This document shows, in pieces, positions 50,285 through 58,312 of a stretch of 64,000 bases of DNA. The notes below the pieces were generated by a model. It was not told the origin of the DNA, did not search any database, and saw only the letters and a list, made by a program, of their open reading frames with translations. Each line of letters begins with the position of its first letter. Position 1 is the stretch's first letter. The position numbers were made by a program, and so were the translations under genes. The stretch is from the NCBI GenBank assembly GCA_017561885.1, contig JAFZBF010000020.1, forward strand, positions 1 through 64,000, in the 5' to 3' direction. Origin of the DNA: Bacteroidales bacterium (GTDB lineage Bacteria; Bacteroidota; Bacteroidia; Bacteroidales; UBA932).

Positions 50285-51256
50285 TTACATCCTTGCGATA
50301 GTAACGATATAAGCAGCGTATAGCAGAAGCAGGATGACTCCGTCGCCCCTGTCCAGAGTATTCCTCTTGAAGAAGAACGAGGTGAGCCAGAGAATAATGA
50401 TGCTGACCGGAAGCAGCATCAGGCTGAGGAAGCTCTGATTGTTGATGTTCAGAGGGATAACAGTGCCGCTTACTCCGAGTATCAGCAGGATGTTGGAGAT
50501 ATTCGAGCCCAGGATGTTGCCCAGCGCCAGCTGGTTGTTCTTCTTCGCTGCGGCAATGATGCAGGTGGCCAGCTCGGGCAGCGAAGTGCCGACAGCCATC
50601 ATGGAGATAGCTATCATCGAGTCGGAAACTCCGAGAGCCTTGGCGATGCTGGTTCCGGAATCTACGAAGATATTACCCCCGAGCACCAGAAGTCCGAGTC
50701 CGATGACAATCATCGCAATCGACTTGAACAGGCCCATAGGCTTTTCCTTCGGCTCATCGGGCACCTCGCAGGAAGGGCCTTCAGAAGCCTTGTCCTGCTT
50801 GAAGTTGAGCCACATATAACCTATAAAGAGAAGCAGTAGGAATATGGCCTCGGGGCGAACGATCTTGTTGGCAGAGCTCTTCCAGATAAAGGTGTCGAGG
50901 GCGAACAGGGCCAGCAGGAGAGAAACGCCGAAAGTGATGGGAATATCCCTGCGGAGATTCTGCCTGGTGAACGCGATGGGGGATATGATGGCCGTTATGC
51001 CCAGAATCAGCAGGGTGTTGGCCATATTGGAACCCGCGACGTTGCCGATCGCTATGTCGGCATTGCCCTTGAGGGCGGCGAAGAAACTGACGGCCAGTTC
51101 AGGCATCGATGTTCCGATACCGACTATCGTCGCACCGATGACATATTCTGAGATGCCGCTGCGTTTCGCTATGGACACAGAACCGTCCACAAGCCAGTTT
51201 GCGCCCAGTACTACGAAGGCGATTCCGGCAATGAAGAATACTATGTCCAAAAACAT
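50285..51256 (-). CDS. Calcium/sodium antiporter, YrbG type
   Basis: A 323-residue polytopic protein of the CaCA superfamily with two inverted alpha-repeats: GTSMPELAVSF...IGNVAGSNMANTLLILG in the first half and GTSLPELATCI...LGNILGSNISNILLILG in the second. The acidic residues of both repeats form the ion site. A polar loop of about 40 residues joins the halves. It moves Ca2+ out against Na+ (or H+). It starts 12 bases after carB. Confidence 0.93.
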   Translation of the reverse strand: MFLDIVFFIAGIAFVVLGANWLVDGSVSIAKRSGISEYVIGATIVGIGTSMPELAVSFFAALKGNADIAIGNVAGSNMANTLLILGITAIISPIAFTRQNLRRDIPITFGVSLLLALFALDTFIWKSSANKIVRPEAIFLLLLFIGYMWLNFKQDKASEGPSCEVPDEPKEKPMGLFKSIAMIVIGLGLLVLGGNIFVDSGTSIAKALGVSDSMIAISMMAVGTSLPELATCIIAAAKKNNQLALGNILGSNISNILLILGVSGTVIPLNINNQSFLSLMLLPVSIIILWLTSFFFKRNTLDRGDGVILLLLYAAYIVTIARM

Positions 51257-51268
51257 CCTGTTACGCTA

Positions 51269-54200
51269 TTAATATTCATCCCACGACTTGATCTGGATGT
51301 CATCGATCGACATATTGCAGAATGCCGTGATGAATGCAGAGGCAAGCCTCGGGTTAGTGATCAGAGGTATGTTGAAGTCTATCGCCGCGCGGCGGATCTT
51401 GTAGCCGTTGCTCAGCTCGTGCTGCGAGAGGTTCTTCGGGATGTTGATCACGAGGTCGATCTGCTTGTCGTGAATCATCTGGAGAGCCTCGGGACAGTCG
51501 CCGGTCTCGCTGGGCCACAATACCCTGTGTGCGGGAATACCGTTCTCGATGCAGTACTTGTATGTTCCGCCGGTAGCGTAGATTTCATAGCCGTGCACGA
51601 TCAGGTCGCGTGAGGCCTTCAGCATCTGTGCCTTCTGCTCGCCGGTACCGCTGGAGATGAGGATGCGCTTCTTGGGAATGGTGTAGCCCACGGCCAGCAT
51701 CGACTTGAGGATCGCCTCGTCGGTGTTGTCGCCGATGCAGCCTACCTCACCGGTAGAAGACATGTCGACACCCAGCACGGGGTCTGCCTTCTGCAGACGG
51801 TTGAACGAGAACTGGGATGCCTTGATGCCTACATAGTCGAGGTCGAAGGCGCTCTTCTGGGGAGCCTCGACCTTCTCGCCGATCATTACCTTGGTGGCAA
51901 GTTCGATGAGGTTTATCTTGAGGACCTTCGACGCGAACGGGAAGCTGCGTGAAGCTCGCAGGTTGCATTCGATCACCTTGATCTCGTTGTCTCTTGCGAG
52001 GAACTGGATGTTGAACGGGCCGCTGATGCAGAGAGCCTCTGCAATCTTGCGGGCGATTTTCTTGATACGGCGTGCAGTCTCGACGTACAGTTTCTGCGGC
52101 GGGAACTGGATGGTGGCGTCACCGGAGTGTACGCCGGCATACTCGATGTGCTCTGAGATGGCGTATGCAAGCACTTCGCCCTTCGAAGCCACTGCGTCGA
52201 ATTCTATCTCCTTGGCGTGCTGGATGAACGAACTTACAACAACCGGGTGCTTCTTGGACACTTCGCTGGCAAGCTTGAGGAACTCTATGAGCTCGCCGTC
52301 GTTAGAACATACGTTCATTGCGGCGCCTGAAAGCACGTATGAAGGACGAACGAGGACAGGGTAGCCGACCGACTTGACGAAGTCCTTGAGTTCGTCCATA
52401 GACGAAAGCTCCTTCCAGGCAGGCTGGTCCACGCCGATACGGTCGAGCATCGCCGAGAACTTGTGCCTGTCTTCAGCGTTGTCGATCATCTCTGCGGAAG
52501 TGCCGAGAATCTTGACGTGACCCTGGTTCTTCATCCTGAGGGCCAGGTTGTTCGGAATCTGTCCGCCCACCGATACCACAACTCCGTGAGGATTCTCGAG
52601 CTCGTAGATGTCGAGCACTCTTTCGAACGTTAGCTCGTCGAAATAGAGGCGGTCGCACATATCGTAGTCGGTAGATACGGTCTCGGGATTATAGTTGATC
52701 ATGATACCCGTGTAGCCTGCCTTGCGGATGGTGTTGAGGGCGTTGACGCTGCACCAGTCGAACTCTACTGAAGAGCCGATGCGGTAAGCTCCCGAGCCGA
52801 GCACGATGATGGAGTTGCTGCCGTTGTCGAAGCTTATGTCGCTGTGGTCGGAACCATATGTAACATACAGGTAATTGGCCTTGTCAGGGTCATCTGAAGC
52901 AAATGTGGTGATTCTTTTGACGAACGGCACCAGACCGCGTGCCTTGCGATAGTCGCGGGCTTTGTCAGAAGCCTCGTCCATATCGATCTTGTCCTTGTAT
53001 ACGAGCCTGCCGATCTGGAAATCTGAGAAACCGTCGAGTTTCGCCTTGCGGAGCAACTCGTCCGGCATATCCTCGAGGCGGTCGTATTTTTCTATCTCAC
53101 GGGAGGTCTCCACAATGCCGTAGAGCTTGTTCAGGAACCACTTGTCAATCTTGGTGAGGTCGTAAATCTGGTCGATGGTGTATCCTTTCTGGAAGGCCTT
53201 GGAGATTACGAAAATACGGTTGTCGGTGGGGTTCTTGAGGGCCTCGTCGATGTTCGGAACCGTTATTTCCTTGTTGGCTACGAATCCGTGTGCGCCCTGT
53301 CCGATCATACGCAGGCCTTTCTGGATAGTCTCCTCGAAGTTCTTGCCTATGGACATCACCTCACCGACAGACTTCATGCTGCTGCCGATTTCGCGGCTCA
53401 CACCGTGGAACTTGCTGAGGTCCCAGCGGGGAATCTTGCAGACTATGTAGTCGATGGAAGGCTGATATATCTTGTCTGAAGCAGGATTGTTAAGGTCGGT
53501 CAGAGAATAGCCGAGTGCTATCTTGGCGGCAACGAAGGCGAGGGGATAACCTGTGGCCTTCGAAGCGAGAGCAGAAGAACGGCTCAGGCGGGCGTTGATT
53601 TCGATGACGCGGTAATCCTCGCCGTTGGGCTCGTATGCGAACTGGATGTTGCACTCACCGACAATGCCGATATGCTCGACAATCTTGAGGGCGAGTCCTG
53701 TGAGGAGCTCGCGGTCGTGGTCGTTAAGGCTCTGGCAGGGAGAAACCACGATACTTTCACCGGTATGGATGCCCAGCGGGTCGAAGTTCTCCATCTCGCA
53801 GATGGTAGTCGCATTGCCGTAGGCGTCGCGGACCACCTCGAATTCAATCTCCTTCCATCCCTTGAGTGATTTCTCCACGAGCACCTGGGGAGAGTAGGAG
53901 AAGGATTTTTCCGCAAGGGTGTTGAGTTCATCCTCATTGTCGCAGAAACCGCTGCCCAGACCTCCGAGCGCATATGCTGCACGGAGGATCACCGGATAAC
54001 CCACTTCCGCGGCTGCCCTGCGTGCATCTTCGATGCTTTCTACAGCCTCGCTGCGGATGATCTTTATGTCAATCTCTTCCATCCTCTTGTTGAAGAGCTC
54101 GCGGTCCTCGGTGTCGATTATCGACTGGACAGGAGTTCCGAGAACTTTCACGTTATATTTCTCGAGCACTCCGCTGTTGAAGAGAGCGACGCCGCAGTTG

Positions 54201-54484
54201 AGGGCGGTCTGTCCGCCGTAGGCGAGAAGGATGCCCTGAGGGCGTTCCTTAGCGATCACTTTTTCCACAAAATAAGGTGTTACGGGAAGAAAATAAATCT
54301 TGTCAGCAACACCTTCGGAAGTTTGTACGGTAGCAATGTTAGGGTTTATCAGAACTGTCTTGATTCCCTCGGAACGCATGGCCTTCAGGGCCTGGCTGCC
54401 GGAGTAATCGAATTCGCCGGCTTCGCCGATCTTCAGGGCTCCGGACCCCAATATCAATACTTTGTCAAAAGAGATTGTTTTCAA
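51269..54484 (-). CDS. carB: Carbamoyl-phosphate synthase large subunit
   Basis: A 1071-residue enzyme with two ATP-grasp halves (VLILGSGALKIGEAGEFDYSG near the start and IIVLGSGAYRIGSSVEFDW in the middle) and a C-terminal MGS-like allosteric domain (about 940-1071, LISSGTGEQKAQMLKASRDL). It makes carbamoyl phosphate for arginine and pyrimidines, using ammonia from CarA, not in the window. The best start is TTG at 54484: it gives the family-typical N-terminus and lies downstream of GGAGG (54494-54498). The longer frame to 54544 would start inside the promoter. Confidence 0.95.
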   Translation of the reverse strand: MKTISFDKVLILGSGALKIGEAGEFDYSGSQALKAMRSEGIKTVLINPNIATVQTSEGVADKIYFLPVTPYFVEKVIAKERPQGILLAYGGQTALNCGVALFNSGVLEKYNVKVLGTPVQSIIDTEDRELFNKRMEEIDIKIIRSEAVESIEDARRAAAEVGYPVILRAAYALGGLGSGFCDNEDELNTLAEKSFSYSPQVLVEKSLKGWKEIEFEVVRDAYGNATTICEMENFDPLGIHTGESIVVSPCQSLNDHDRELLTGLALKIVEHIGIVGECNIQFAYEPNGEDYRVIEINARLSRSSALASKATGYPLAFVAAKIALGYSLTDLNNPASDKIYQPSIDYIVCKIPRWDLSKFHGVSREIGSSMKSVGEVMSIGKNFEETIQKGLRMIGQGAHGFVANKEITVPNIDEALKNPTDNRIFVISKAFQKGYTIDQIYDLTKIDKWFLNKLYGIVETSREIEKYDRLEDMPDELLRKAKLDGFSDFQIGRLVYKDKIDMDEASDKARDYRKARGLVPFVKRITTFASDDPDKANYLYVTYGSDHSDISFDNGSNSIIVLGSGAYRIGSSVEFDWCSVNALNTIRKAGYTGIMINYNPETVSTDYDMCDRLYFDELTFERVLDIYELENPHGVVVSVGGQIPNNLALRMKNQGHVKILGTSAEMIDNAEDRHKFSAMLDRIGVDQPAWKELSSMDELKDFVKSVGYPVLVRPSYVLSGAAMNVCSNDGELIEFLKLASEVSKKHPVVVSSFIQHAKEIEFDAVASKGEVLAYAISEHIEYAGVHSGDATIQFPPQKLYVETARRIKKIARKIAEALCISGPFNIQFLARDNEIKVIECNLRASRSFPFASKVLKINLIELATKVMIGEKVEAPQKSAFDLDYVGIKASQFSFNRLQKADPVLGVDMSSTGEVGCIGDNTDEAILKSMLAVGYTIPKKRILISSGTGEQKAQMLKASRDLIVHGYEIYATGGTYKYCIENGIPAHRVLWPSETGDCPEALQMIHDKQIDLVINIPKNLSQHELSNGYKIRRAAIDFNIPLITNPRLASAFITAFCNMSIDDIQIKSWDEY

Positions 54485-54513
54485 TGGAAAGACCTCCAGT
54501 AATATGATTCGGG

Positions 54514-54545
54514 CAAAAGTACTTCTTTCAGTTTTTTTGTGCAAA
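54514..54545 (-). promoter_or_regulatory. carB promoter
   Basis: On the minus strand, TTTG (54545-54542), 20 bases, then TACTTTTG (54521-54514), a full Bacteroidetes promoter. The transcript would start near 54507, with a Shine-Dalgarno-like GGAGG (54498-54494) nine bases before the TTG start. The -33 box overlaps the T-run of the ispG terminator. Confidence 0.78.
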
Positions 54546-54579
54546 AAAATAAGGGTCTGTTTATCAACAAGCCCTTATT
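54543..54579 (-). terminator. Intrinsic terminator overlapping the ispG stop codon
   Basis: On the minus strand, AATAAGGG (54579-54572) / CCCTTATT (54555-54548) with a 16-base loop, followed by a T-run. The ispG stop codon (54566-54564) lies in the loop, so the coding sequence forms part of the terminator. Confidence 0.72.
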
Positions 54580-55847
54580 AATTTGTCGTTCTCGATAAGC
54601 GCAACCAGTCGGCTGACTGCCTCATTCTGGGGTATGTCTTTCTCCACAGGTGTGCGTCCCTTGTAGAGCGTCACCTTACCGACCCCCTGGCCGACGTAGC
54701 CGTAGTCGGCGTCGGCCATCTCGCCAGGACCGTTCACGATACAGCCCATCACCGCGATGCGGACACCGGCGAAACGTTCGGTGGCTTTGCGGACCTCTGC
54801 CAGCACGCTCTCTATATCATATAAGGTGCGGCCGCAGCTCGGGCAGGCGATGTATTCAGCCTTGGTAAAACGGCGCCTCGATGCCTGAAGGAGGATGTCC
54901 TTGATGTCTTCGGCTTCTTCGGGCGTTACAGGCCTGCCGGCGATGCTGCCCTGAAGGGTGAAGTCGTCAGGTCCGCCTTCAAGCAGTCCCTTGCCGTATC
55001 TGTAACCGGTCCTGACGATGTATTCTTCGCGGCTGGCGGCATCCATCGAGTCATCTTCCATACAGTGCACGAGCATCCTTGCGACTGGAATCTCATTGAC
55101 CGGGTTTTCCGTTAGCGAGACGCGGATTGTGTCTCCGATTCCCTGTTTCAGGAGGGAGCCTATGCCGACGGCGGATTTCATCCTGCCGCTGTCTCCGTTA
55201 CCTGCTTCCGTCACGCCGAGGTGGAGAGGGAAGAGCATTCCCAGTTCGTCCTGCATGGCCTGGTAGAGCAGTTCATATGCCTCGACCATAACCTTGGTGT
55301 TGCTGGCTTTGAGGGAGAGGGTGAGGTTGTAGAAATCATTGTCGACGCAGACGCGGAGCCATTCCATTATGGCATTGCACATCCCGACGGGGGTGTCGCC
55401 CCAGACAGAAGTGATGCGCTCCCCGAGGGAACCGTGATTCAGCCCGATGCGGAGCGCGGTGCCGTGGTCCTTGCAGACCTGGAGCAGGTCGCGCAGCTTC
55501 GCCATAGCCACGCCGTGGTCTTTCGAGAAATTGCCGGGATTGATGCGGACCTTGTCTGCAATGCCTGCCGCAGCTGCCAGGGCTACCTCTGAATTGAAAT
55601 GAACGTCAGCCACAAGGGGTGTGGAGACACCTTCGGAACGGAGCTGTCTGCGGATTTCTTCAAACGCACGGACCTGTCTCAGACCCTGGGTGGTGAGACG
55701 TATCATCTCGCATCCGGCATCTGCAAGCTCCTTGCACTGCGCAACGCTCGCCGCAACGTCGAGAGTGTCGGTGTTGCACATCGACTGCACCGTTATCTTT
55801 CCGTCGCCGATGCAGACGTCACCGGCCTTGCATACGATTTTCTTCAT
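54564..55847 (-). CDS. ispG: 4-hydroxy-3-methylbut-2-enyl diphosphate synthase, shortened form
   Basis: A 427-residue enzyme of the non-mevalonate isoprenoid pathway. The N-terminal TIM barrel has VQSMCNTDT, RLTTQG, VADVHFN, KVRINPGN, HLGVTEAGNGD and GIGDTIRVSL. The C-terminal [4Fe-4S] domain has CPSCGR and MGCIVNGPGEMADADYGYVG with the cluster Cys and the essential Glu. Between them is a stretch of about 80 residues, longer than in E. coli (whose enzyme is about 370) and much shorter than the large insert common in Bacteroidetes (over 600 total). Three bases separate it from the upstream barrel-protein gene. Confidence 0.95.
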   Translation of the reverse strand: MKKIVCKAGDVCIGDGKITVQSMCNTDTLDVAASVAQCKELADAGCEMIRLTTQGLRQVRAFEEIRRQLRSEGVSTPLVADVHFNSEVALAAAAGIADKVRINPGNFSKDHGVAMAKLRDLLQVCKDHGTALRIGLNHGSLGERITSVWGDTPVGMCNAIMEWLRVCVDNDFYNLTLSLKASNTKVMVEAYELLYQAMQDELGMLFPLHLGVTEAGNGDSGRMKSAVGIGSLLKQGIGDTIRVSLTENPVNEIPVARMLVHCMEDDSMDAASREEYIVRTGYRYGKGLLEGGPDDFTLQGSIAGRPVTPEEAEDIKDILLQASRRRFTKAEYIACPSCGRTLYDIESVLAEVRKATERFAGVRIAVMGCIVNGPGEMADADYGYVGQGVGKVTLYKGRTPVEKDIPQNEAVSRLVALIENDKLIRAC

Positions 55848-55850
55848 GGC

Positions 55851-56549
55851 TTAGAACAGATGATAGAAAAGAGTGACGTTCAGCAGGATATTCTTGGGAC
55901 AGACGGTGACCCAGTATTCATCGCTGTATTTGTTGGCGTTGTAGATGCTGCTCAGCGAGTACTGGTAGTCAGCTTCCAGCTGGAGCTCGAAGGGGCCGAA
56001 AATGACTGCGAATCCGGCTCCCCCCATCAGGCCGAAGTCGAAACGGTTGTCGTACTGGTCCCAAGTGTCGTTCTCCTTGAGGGAAGAGAGCCTGTAACCG
56101 GCATAGGGGCCGATTCCTACGAGAAACCTGAAACGGGAAAAATCGAAATGGAACTGTGAAAGCATCGACAGTTCGGCATAACGGAAATGTTCTGACTCGA
56201 GGTAGCTGCTTTCGAAACCCCATTCGCCGTATTTGGCTGCAACCTGCAGGCCGAAGTTGGACATCATATTCCACAGCGAGCTGTAGTAGGTATATACCAG
56301 CGAAATATTCTTATAAGTATTGAAGCCGGTTGCTCCGATGTCCGGAGTCGACGACAGGCCGTTGAGCTGATAGCTGCCTCTTATTCCGATCATTCCGGTG
56401 GGTTTGAAACGGATCTGTTCCTTGACGGTGGAATCCTGGATCAGGATTGACAGGTCTTCTTCCGAGAAAGGGTTGAACCCTTCTCCGTTCTGGGCAGATG
56501 CGAAGAGCGAAAGGAATGTCAGAATTATGATTGTGACAGTCTTTTTCAT
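55851..56549 (-). CDS. Outer-membrane beta-barrel (porin-like) protein
   Basis: A 232-residue protein with signal peptide (ending ASAQ) and eight or more amphipathic strands, for example IGIRGSYQLNG, FGLQVAAKYGEWGF, FRFLVGIGPYAGYRLSS and FGPFELQLEADYQYSLSS, ending in LFYHLF with a terminal Phe. This matches the OMP_b-brl type barrel family. Function unknown. It overlaps the upstream Ig-like lipoprotein gene by four bases and leads into ispG. Confidence 0.82.
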   Translation of the reverse strand: MKKTVTIIILTFLSLFASAQNGEGFNPFSEEDLSILIQDSTVKEQIRFKPTGMIGIRGSYQLNGLSSTPDIGATGFNTYKNISLVYTYYSSLWNMMSNFGLQVAAKYGEWGFESSYLESEHFRYAELSMLSQFHFDFSRFRFLVGIGPYAGYRLSSLKENDTWDQYDNRFDFGLMGGAGFAVIFGPFELQLEADYQYSLSSIYNANKYSDEYWVTVCPKNILLNVTLFYHLF

Positions 56550-58312
56550 AACCTAATGTCTTGTTCGATATCGGTCTGCTCAGGCAGTTCTATTATTTCA
56601 CTGCCGTCCGGCAGCTTGAATAAAATCACCTTTTCCGGTTGAAGCCTCTCAAGCAAGTTGCCGGTATCGAAAATGCCGTTTCCGTTGCGGTCCTCTGTGA
56701 CACGGAATGTATACTGGCCTTCTTTCAGGTAAGGGAAGTACAGTTTCGTATCCTTGTCTACAGTGAATTTCCTGAAAACCTGTTTCCTGTCGGAAGAAAC
56801 AAGTTCTATGATGTAAATGTTCTGGTCCACTCCCGATACGTTAAGCGTTATCGAGCTGGTCTTGTCGGTGTTCGGAAGTTCGATGTCAAGAGTATTCTCC
56901 TTGTTCTTCCTTCCGTAAATGTCAATGAAGGCATTCTTGAGGAATACCACCTGGTATTTGTATCCTGTCTGATATTTCTGTGATGACTGCAGTCGGTATG
57001 CTCCGAATTCGGACTTGTCAGCTTCGAAAGAGAAAGGAATAGTATCGTTCTGGTTCTTCGGGTTGGTGGAGATGAACAGAATGGAATCGGTCGATATAGT
57101 CTTCAAGGGATCTGGGAACCTGAGAGTTATACCGTCCTGCTCTACGTTCTCGTTCTTGCACTCATAGGATACGTTGATGACGGTATCGGCTTTGGCCTTT
57201 TCGGCAAGAGCCGACTTGGCCTCGTCGGAAAGGCTGACCGCTATGTCTTCCATAGTCATGACCAGATTGCCGAGGGAATCTGTCTTGAGGTATTCTACAG
57301 ACAGCAGCAGCGAGTCGGGGAGGGGATACTGGGTGTCGATCCAGAAATCCATACTGTCCCTTTCAGGAGTGAAGTGGGTTGTGATTGCCGTAGAGTCAAC
57401 TCCGAATATCTGGAAGGAGTTGAGTACGGTGTTGTGGGCGTTGAACCGGATGAAACCTCTCTTGTTGTCCTTGCGCCCTTTATTCTTGATGAACTGCCGG
57501 GAAGCAGTCTCCTTGAACAGCAGCAGCGTCAGCTGAGACTCGCGCTTGCTGCAGGCAAGCGTATCTTTCATGTCGAAGGACATCAGCTCATAAACCGAAT
57601 CCCTGACAATCAAGTCCGGAGTGAAGAGGGAGTCGTTGAAAGCTATGAAATCTTCACCCTGCAGGTACTTGTTGTCCTTGTCTTCATCGCTGTACGCATA
57701 AATCTGGTACGCATTCGGCTTGATGTTCCTTACGACGAAAAATCCCCAGTCATCAGTGCGGGCAGCCGCGACAGGAAGAGAGTTCATACATGCCGAATCG
57801 CTCAGGTCTTCGTAAAGAGCTACAAGTATGTTCTTGACCGGTGTCAGTTTCTCGCAGTCAAGCACGGTGCCGGTGAGATACATCGAATCGATGGAATCTC
57901 CTGTCGAGAAGACATATGTGAAACTTGGCGCCATATTGCCTTCGTTGTTGTCGGCAAGGGCATTGTTGAATGATACTGTATATGTGGTGTTCTCGGCAAG
58001 GGTGTCTCTCAGTGTCACCACGATCGACTTGCCTTTAACTTTGGCCGAAGGCGCATGTTTGGTGGGAGGGGAGAGATATATGCCCGATGCATCTTTGATC
58101 ACAGTATATTCATCATAGTTGAGCGCTATCTGGACGCCTGCCAACGGCATGTTGCGGGTATTCTGTTCCGGCGTGATCTTCTGCAGCACGGGCGGAATAG
58201 TGTCCTTGGGACCTCCGCTCGGCGCAGCCTTGGTGTTTGCGCAGGAGTGCGATAGCAGACAGCAGGCTGCCGTCAGCAACATGAGTATTATGGCTGTGAT
58301 GTTCCTATTCAT
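56546..58312 (-). CDS. Large lipoprotein with N-terminal Ig-like (Big_5) domain
   Basis: A 588-residue protein with lipobox HSC after a hydrophobic leader. The first domain (about 35-140) has the Big_5 pattern: PPVLQKITPEQNTRNMP, then a TTYTVSFNNALADNNEGN segment. A carboxypeptidase-regulatory-like beta domain follows (LTGTVLDCEKLTPVKNILVALYED) and the rest is strand-rich. Proteins with this layout are widespread in Bacteroidetes and of unknown role, perhaps in envelope scaffolding. ATG at 58312 is chosen because it gives the lipoprotein leader and overlaps the rel gene by only eight bases. Confidence 0.82.
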   Translation of the reverse strand: MNRNITAIILMLLTAACCLLSHSCANTKAAPSGGPKDTIPPVLQKITPEQNTRNMPLAGVQIALNYDEYTVIKDASGIYLSPPTKHAPSAKVKGKSIVVTLRDTLAENTTYTVSFNNALADNNEGNMAPSFTYVFSTGDSIDSMYLTGTVLDCEKLTPVKNILVALYEDLSDSACMNSLPVAAARTDDWGFFVVRNIKPNAYQIYAYSDEDKDNKYLQGEDFIAFNDSLFTPDLIVRDSVYELMSFDMKDTLACSKRESQLTLLLFKETASRQFIKNKGRKDNKRGFIRFNAHNTVLNSFQIFGVDSTAITTHFTPERDSMDFWIDTQYPLPDSLLLSVEYLKTDSLGNLVMTMEDIAVSLSDEAKSALAEKAKADTVINVSYECKNENVEQDGITLRFPDPLKTISTDSILFISTNPKNQNDTIPFSFEADKSEFGAYRLQSSQKYQTGYKYQVVFLKNAFIDIYGRKNKENTLDIELPNTDKTSSITLNVSGVDQNIYIIELVSSDRKQVFRKFTVDKDTKLYFPYLKEGQYTFRVTEDRNGNGIFDTGNLLERLQPEKVILFKLPDGSEIIELPEQTDIEQDIRL

